Source of the DNA: Peptoniphilaceae bacterium
Lineage (GTDB): Bacteria > Bacillota > Clostridia > Tissierellales > Peptoniphilaceae
Direction of reading: 5' to 3'
Length of the DNA: 64,000 nt
NCBI GenBank assembly: GCA_022769085.1
Contig: JALEKO010000012.1
Coordinates: 1-64,000, forward strand
A program made the translations under genes and the position numbers. Below are positions 59,179-64,000 of this stretch, piece by piece (positions within the stretch are counted from its first letter, which is position 1; each line of letters starts with the position of its first letter). The notes beneath the pieces were generated by a model. It made no database searches and was not told the origin of the DNA. It saw only the letters and a list, made by a program, of their open reading frames with translations.

Positions 59179-61320
59179 ATGAAAAGAAAACTAACTGTCG
59201 CACTAGCAACACTTGCGATGAGTTTTACGCTTGTAGCATGTGGTCAGTCAAATGACACAGCGACAAACTCAAATGCAAAAGTTGCAAGTAATGCTAATAG
59301 TGCAAGTAACGTTGCAGTAACAGAAAACGCAACAAGTAATGTTGAGGACTTTCAAGCTCAAACAGATGACAAAACACTAGTTGTTGGTCTTGATAGTATT
59401 GGTGGAGATTTTATTGGTGGATTTACAAACACTGTAAATGATAATTATGTAAGATATATGTTAGGAACTTATGGTTTTTCTGGATATAATACTGTTTATC
59501 AGGATAAAGACGGAGAATATAAGTTTAACATGAATATTCTTACAGAAGAGCCTGAAATAAAAGAAAATGACGATAAATCAAAAACATATACTTTTAAACT
59601 AAATCCAGATATGAAATGGTCAGATGGAGAACCTATTACTTCAAAAGACTATATATTTGGCTCAATTTTAGTAACAGATTCAAAATATATTCCAATTACA
59701 GGTTCAAGTGATATTGGATCTGAAAGTATAAAAGGATATGAAGCATTCCATAAAGGTGAAACAAATGTATTACAAGGAATAAAATATATCGATGACAATA
59801 CATTTTCATTTACAATTGATTCAAGTTTCCTTCCATATTATTATGAAATAACACTTGCAGGATGGGGACCAACACCAATGCATGCACTTGCACCAAATAT
59901 GGATTTAACACCAGAAGGAAATGGTCTTGTTGCAAAAGAAGGGTACAAACTTTCAGATGATGATAAGGCAAGTTTAACAAAACTTTTAGATTCAAGACTT
60001 GATGATGTTAAAAAAGAACTTGAAGAAGCAAAAGCAAGTGAAGATTTTGCAAGTTCAGATCAAAAAGAATATGACACACAAATAGCAGATATTGAAAAAC
60101 AAAAAGCTGATGTAGAATCTGGAAATGCAGATGCAACAGATATTTTATATCAAGAAGCAGCTTTAAAATATACACAAGATTATAGATTAAAACCACAGCC
60201 AACAGCTGGACAATATAAATTTGTAAGTTATGAAAATAACATGGTTAAACTTGAGCTTGATGAAAACTTCTTAGGAAATCAAGATGGCAAGAAAGCAACT
60301 ATTCCTAATGTAATTTTCCAAAGAATAAATCCAGCAATAGCTACAGATTTAATTGAAAACGGCGATATAGACGTTTATGAACAAGAAATGGACGGAGCCA
60401 AAATTGAAAAAATGACTCAAAAAGCCGATAAAGGAAAATTACAAACATACACATTTAACAGAAATGGATATGGAAAACTTGTATTTATTACAGATAGAAG
60501 TGCTACACAATACAAAGAAGTAAGACAAGCCGTAGCATTCTTACTTGATAGAGATTCATTCGTACAGGATTTTGCAGGAGGATATGCAACTGTAACTGAT
60601 GGAGAATATGGTTTAAGTCAGTGGATGTATGAAGAAAGAGGAGCAGACATCGAAGGAAAACTTGTTCATTATACATTAAATTTAGATGAAGCAAACAAGA
60701 GACTTGATGAAAGCCCATATAAATTTGAAAAAGATGGAAAAACTCCTTGGAACTATGACAAAGCACAAGAATTATATAACAAAGATAGCAAAGGCTTTGA
60801 TTATTACAGATATAACGATAAAGGCGAAAAACTTCAGGTAAATCAACAGGGATCACCTGATAGTGAAATTACAACTTTAATTAATAACCAATTACCTGAA
60901 AATGCTAAACAAGTTGGAATGGAATACAACGTAAAAGCTGTAGATTTCTCAACTATGATGCAGAATTTGTATTTCCCAAAAGATGATGCTGAATATACAG
61001 CATTTAACATGGGTTCAACTTTTGGAGATCCATATGATCCATGGGGACAATACAATACAAAAGGTAACGACAACACTACAAAAACAAACGACCCAGCTGA
61101 AGATGAACTTACAGAGAAATTTAGACATGTTGATCCTTCAGATAAAGAAAAATATTTGGATTATTGGGAAGAACATCAATTATGGTTTAACGATTATCTT
61201 CCAGAAATCCCACTATATTCAAATATTATCTATTCTGAAACTTCAAACAGAGTTGAAGGATTCGAGACAAGCCCTTATTGGGGAGTTGACGATGCAATCT
61301 TTACGATGACTCTAAAATAA
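59179..61320 (+). CDS. Oligopeptide-type solute-binding lipoprotein (SBP family 5) with helical insertion
   Basis: Lipobox 'LATLAMSFTLVACGQ', 'KNDDKSKTYTFKLNPDMKWSDGEPITSKDYIFG'-type SBP_bac_5 core; Glu/Lys/Ala-rich insert about 59947-60177. Confidence 0.93.
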   Translation: MKRKLTVALATLAMSFTLVACGQSNDTATNSNAKVASNANSASNVAVTENATSNVEDFQAQTDDKTLVVGLDSIGGDFIGGFTNTVNDNYVRYMLGTYGFSGYNTVYQDKDGEYKFNMNILTEEPEIKENDDKSKTYTFKLNPDMKWSDGEPITSKDYIFGSILVTDSKYIPITGSSDIGSESIKGYEAFHKGETNVLQGIKYIDDNTFSFTIDSSFLPYYYEITLAGWGPTPMHALAPNMDLTPEGNGLVAKEGYKLSDDDKASLTKLLDSRLDDVKKELEEAKASEDFASSDQKEYDTQIADIEKQKADVESGNADATDILYQEAALKYTQDYRLKPQPTAGQYKFVSYENNMVKLELDENFLGNQDGKKATIPNVIFQRINPAIATDLIENGDIDVYEQEMDGAKIEKMTQKADKGKLQTYTFNRNGYGKLVFITDRSATQYKEVRQAVAFLLDRDSFVQDFAGGYATVTDGEYGLSQWMYEERGADIEGKLVHYTLNLDEANKRLDESPYKFEKDGKTPWNYDKAQELYNKDSKGFDYYRYNDKGEKLQVNQQGSPDSEITTLINNQLPENAKQVGMEYNVKAVDFSTMMQNLYFPKDDAEYTAFNMGSTFGDPYDPWGQYNTKGNDNTTKTNDPAEDELTEKFRHVDPSDKEKYLDYWEEHQLWFNDYLPEIPLYSNIIYSETSNRVEGFETSPYWGVDDAIFTMTLK

Positions 61321-61329
61321 TATTATTTG

Positions 61330-61359
61330 CAAGGGTCCCTTTAGGGACCTTTGTTTTTT
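61330..61359 (+). promoter_or_regulatory. Intercistronic hairpin + T-run between SBP and permease (attenuator/partial terminator)
   Basis: CAAGGGTCCC TTTA GGGACCTTTG followed by TTTTTT. Confidence 0.75.
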
Positions 61360-61385
61360 GTCATAAAATTTAAAGAGGGAAAAAA

Positions 61386-62354
61386 ATGTTAAAATATACA
61401 TTAAAAAGAATCGTAAATTTAATACCTGTTCTTTTCATAATCTCAGTTTTGGTATTTTTTCTAATGAAAGCAATGCCAGGAGACCCTGTAGTACTTATGA
61501 TGCCAAGAGGTGGGGGAAAACAGATGACACAGGAAGAGTTTGATAAACTTTACGATACACTTTCTGAAAAATATGGTTTTGATAAATCAATTCCTGAACA
61601 ATATGTAAGATGGCTTGGAAAGACTTTGAAAGGTGATTTTGGAGATAGTATGCAAACTAGAACACCTGTAAGAAAGTTTTTGTCTGAACCGTTAAAAAAT
61701 ACAATTATTTTAAATTTAGGAGCTACGGTAATTTCGTTTGTTCTTTCTATTTTGATAGGGATAAGGTCTGCGGTGAAAAAGGGAGGATTTTTTGATAAAT
61801 TCTTCCAAGTATTTACACTTGTGGGAATTTCTCTTCCTACATTTTTTATCGGACTTTTATTAATTTATATAGTAGCTTTTAAATTGAAATGGTTGCCTGC
61901 AAATGGAATGCCAAGAGATAATAGTTTTTTGCAATGGATTAGATATTTAATACTTCCTACAATAACTTTAACTGTAGGCTCTCTTGCATCACTTTCAAGA
62001 TATGTAAGAAGTTCAATGCTTGATGCACTTAATGAAGACTATATAAGAACTGCACGTGCAAAGGGATTAAAAGAAAAAACTGTAATTTACTCACATGCAT
62101 TTAGAAATGCACTTATTCCAGTTGTCACGGCAATGGCATGGTCTATAATTGGAATGTTTTCAGGTTCTGCTATAACAGAAAGGGTATTTGCATATAAAGG
62201 AATAGGAAACGAACTTATTACAGCCGTTATTGCAACAGATTATAACGTCGTTTTGGCTCTATCTATGTTTTATGCACTTTTAACTTTACTAGGAAATCTT
62301 CTTATGGATATAACATATGCACTTGTTGATCCTAGGGTAAAGCTGGAGGCTTAA
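61386..62354 (+). CDS. Oligopeptide-type ABC permease (OppB family)
   Basis: 'MLKYTLKRIVNLIPVLFIISVLVFFLMKAMPGDPV', EAA loop 'YIRTARAKGLKEKTVIYSHAFRNALIPVV'. Confidence 0.95.
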   Translation: MLKYTLKRIVNLIPVLFIISVLVFFLMKAMPGDPVVLMMPRGGGKQMTQEEFDKLYDTLSEKYGFDKSIPEQYVRWLGKTLKGDFGDSMQTRTPVRKFLSEPLKNTIILNLGATVISFVLSILIGIRSAVKKGGFFDKFFQVFTLVGISLPTFFIGLLLIYIVAFKLKWLPANGMPRDNSFLQWIRYLILPTITLTVGSLASLSRYVRSSMLDALNEDYIRTARAKGLKEKTVIYSHAFRNALIPVVTAMAWSIIGMFSGSAITERVFAYKGIGNELITAVIATDYNVVLALSMFYALLTLLGNLLMDITYALVDPRVKLEA

Positions 62355-62355
62355 T

Positions 62356-64000
62356 ATGAAAAAACACAATTTAATACATTATTTAAAATTGTATTTCAAA
62401 AGAATACTTCAAGGGTTTACTTTTGGTGCATCTAGTGGTGAGGAAATTAATTTAAATAATGAAGAGGTTATTGAAAAAGAAGAAGCCATTGAGTCTCCAG
62501 GAAAAGTTGCATTAAAAAATTTCTTTAGCAATCCTTTGGGTGTAATAGGTCTTGTTTTGTTTTTGTCTATAATTATAACTATTTTTATAGGATCAAGATT
62601 ATTTAAATTTGATAGCAATTATTCTCAAGGAACTATGAAAAATATTTCACCTGGATATGGTTATATGAATTATCCAAAAGCACTTAAAGATGAAGGCGTA
62701 TCTGAAATTTCTGTCGGAATTACATACTCTATAGGTCTTTCAAATGAAGGGAATTTATATCTATGGGGAAAAAATACCGAAGATGATATTTTGGATATAC
62801 CAAAAGATATACAAGAAAAAATAAAAGATAAGAAAATTTCTCATGTTGCATCTGGTGATAGACATGTAATTATTACAACAGAAGATAATGAATTTTATGG
62901 CTGGGGTGATAAAGCATTCCAACAGACATCTTTAACTGGTGACAAACAACAAATAATAAAAAATGAAAAAGTAAAAAAACTTGGTGCTGGAACACAGTAT
63001 TCTGTAATTTTAACAGAAAAGGGAAATCTTATCATTTGGGGTTCTACTTTAAATACAAAATTAAATATGATACCAAAAGAAATTGAAGGTAAAGTAGTAG
63101 ATTTTGTAGCATCAAATACAAATGTAATAGTAGTTCTTGATGATGGTTCAATTAGACTGTTAGGTGCAAGAGGAACTGAACTAGACACACAAATGCCAAG
63201 TGAACTTAAAGATGGTTCTATAAAAGTTAAAAAAGTAGCCATGACTCAGACATCTGCAATAGCATTAGATGAAAATGGAAAAATATATACATGGGGTCCA
63301 AAAAGAGAAGCTCTTACAGGAGAAAGTGTGCCTGAAATAAATTCAAAAATTGTTGATGTTGCAGGTGGAAATAGCCATTTTGTTGTAGTAGATGAAAATG
63401 GAAAACTTTATGCTTGGGGAAAAGATAAATATAAAGAAACTAACACACCAAAGAGTGATGCAAAATACGAAAAAGTCTTTGCAGGATACTATAACAACTA
63501 TGCAATAGAAAAAGAAGGAGAAATTGATACTTGGGGATTAAACGGATTTTTATTTGGCTCTGATGAACAAGGACGTGATTTATTTACTAGACTTGTTTAC
63601 GGTGGACAAATGACTATGATAATCTCTTTGGTTTCAACTTTACTTAGCATAGTTTTAGGTGTTGTAATAGGAATGATATCAGGTTTTTCAGGTGGAAAAA
63701 TTGATAATCTTCTTATGAGATTTTCTGAAATTATAGCATCTTTCCCATTTTATCCTCTTATAATAACTCTTTCAGGGTTACTTCCTGTAAATGTAAGCCA
63801 AAATACAAGGCTTATGATGATAATGGTTATTTTGGGAGTTTTAGGATGGACTGGAATAGCAAGACTTGTAAGAGGTCAAATATTAGCTGAAAGAGAAAGA
63901 GATTATGTAACGGCAGCACGTGCTTTGGGAATTTCTACAAATTCAATACTTAAAAATCACATTTTCCCAAGTGTGCTTTCACTTGTAATAGTTGAAGCAA
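62356..64000 (+). CDS. OppC-family ABC permease with inserted RCC1-type beta-propeller (3' end beyond window)
   Basis: Continuous frame from ATG 62356: TM1 'PLGVIGLVLFLSIIITIFIGSRLF', then about seven repeats with 'G..YSIGLSNEGNLYLWG'-type cores (62698-63546), then 'FLFGSDEQGRDLFTRLVYGGQMTMI' and EAA loop 'YVTAARALGISTNSILKNHIFPS'. Confidence 0.95.
   Translation, partial: MKKHNLIHYLKLYFKRILQGFTFGASSGEEINLNNEEVIEKEEAIESPGKVALKNFFSNPLGVIGLVLFLSIIITIFIGSRLFKFDSNYSQGTMKNISPGYGYMNYPKALKDEGVSEISVGITYSIGLSNEGNLYLWGKNTEDDILDIPKDIQEKIKDKKISHVASGDRHVIITTEDNEFYGWGDKAFQQTSLTGDKQQIIKNEKVKKLGAGTQYSVILTEKGNLIIWGSTLNTKLNMIPKEIEGKVVDFVASNTNVIVVLDDGSIRLLGARGTELDTQMPSELKDGSIKVKKVAMTQTSAIALDENGKIYTWGPKREALTGESVPEINSKIVDVAGGNSHFVVVDENGKLYAWGKDKYKETNTPKSDAKYEKVFAGYYNNYAIEKEGEIDTWGLNGFLFGSDEQGRDLFTRLVYGGQMTMIISLVSTLLSIVLGVVIGMISGFSGGKIDNLLMRFSEIIASFPFYPLIITLSGLLPVNVSQNTRLMMIMVILGVLGWTGIARLVRGQILAERERDYVTAARALGISTNSILKNHIFPSVLSLVIVEA

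Noticed and set aside
62356-63546. Possibility that the RCC1 segment is an assembly chimera or a separate gene frameshifted into oppC
   Set aside because: One continuous frame, uniform base composition, natural continuation into the GSDEQGRD motif, and exactly seven repeats argue for a genuine domain insertion; read-level confirmation is still advisable.

Overview
This 64 kb window is a very AT-rich Firmicutes-type chromosome (Peptoniphilaceae/Tissierellia-like is my guess, low confidence) centred on the replication origin at about 31.7-32.36 kb. Genes left of the origin run mostly on the minus strand: dnaA, dnaN, S4/yaaA, recF, gyrB, gyrA, a sigma-B-like module, then metabolic genes, a nan (sialic acid) operon, and the 5' end of a 16S rRNA at the window edge. 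Genes right of the origin run on the plus strand: rpmH, rnpA, yidD, yidC, jag, mnmE, mnmG, rsmG, a cinA-like gene, parA, parB, pta, trx genes, asrABC, the siroheme pathway, nrdB and a second Opp-type operon.

The most striking object is at the right edge and is missing from the supplied ORF track because it runs off the window. It is an OppC-family ABC permease (62356->64000) whose first extracellular loop holds about seven RCC1-type repeats, a predicted 7-bladed beta-propeller. The propeller sits between TM1 and the conserved 'FGSDEQGRDLFTRLVYGG' motif. The solute-binding protein in the same operon carries its own helical/coiled-coil insertion, which suggests a modified peptide-import complex.

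Other points of interest are parS sites embedded in heme/siroheme coding sequences, a sigma-B-like module in the gyrA operon whose anti-sigma kinase has lost its ATP-binding motifs, a thioredoxin-reductase-like protein without NADPH motifs, a decaying DUF1538/P-II locus, three tandem rRNA promoters with identical spacing, and several perfect palindromes. No CRISPR array, transposon, prophage or tRNA gene was recognised.
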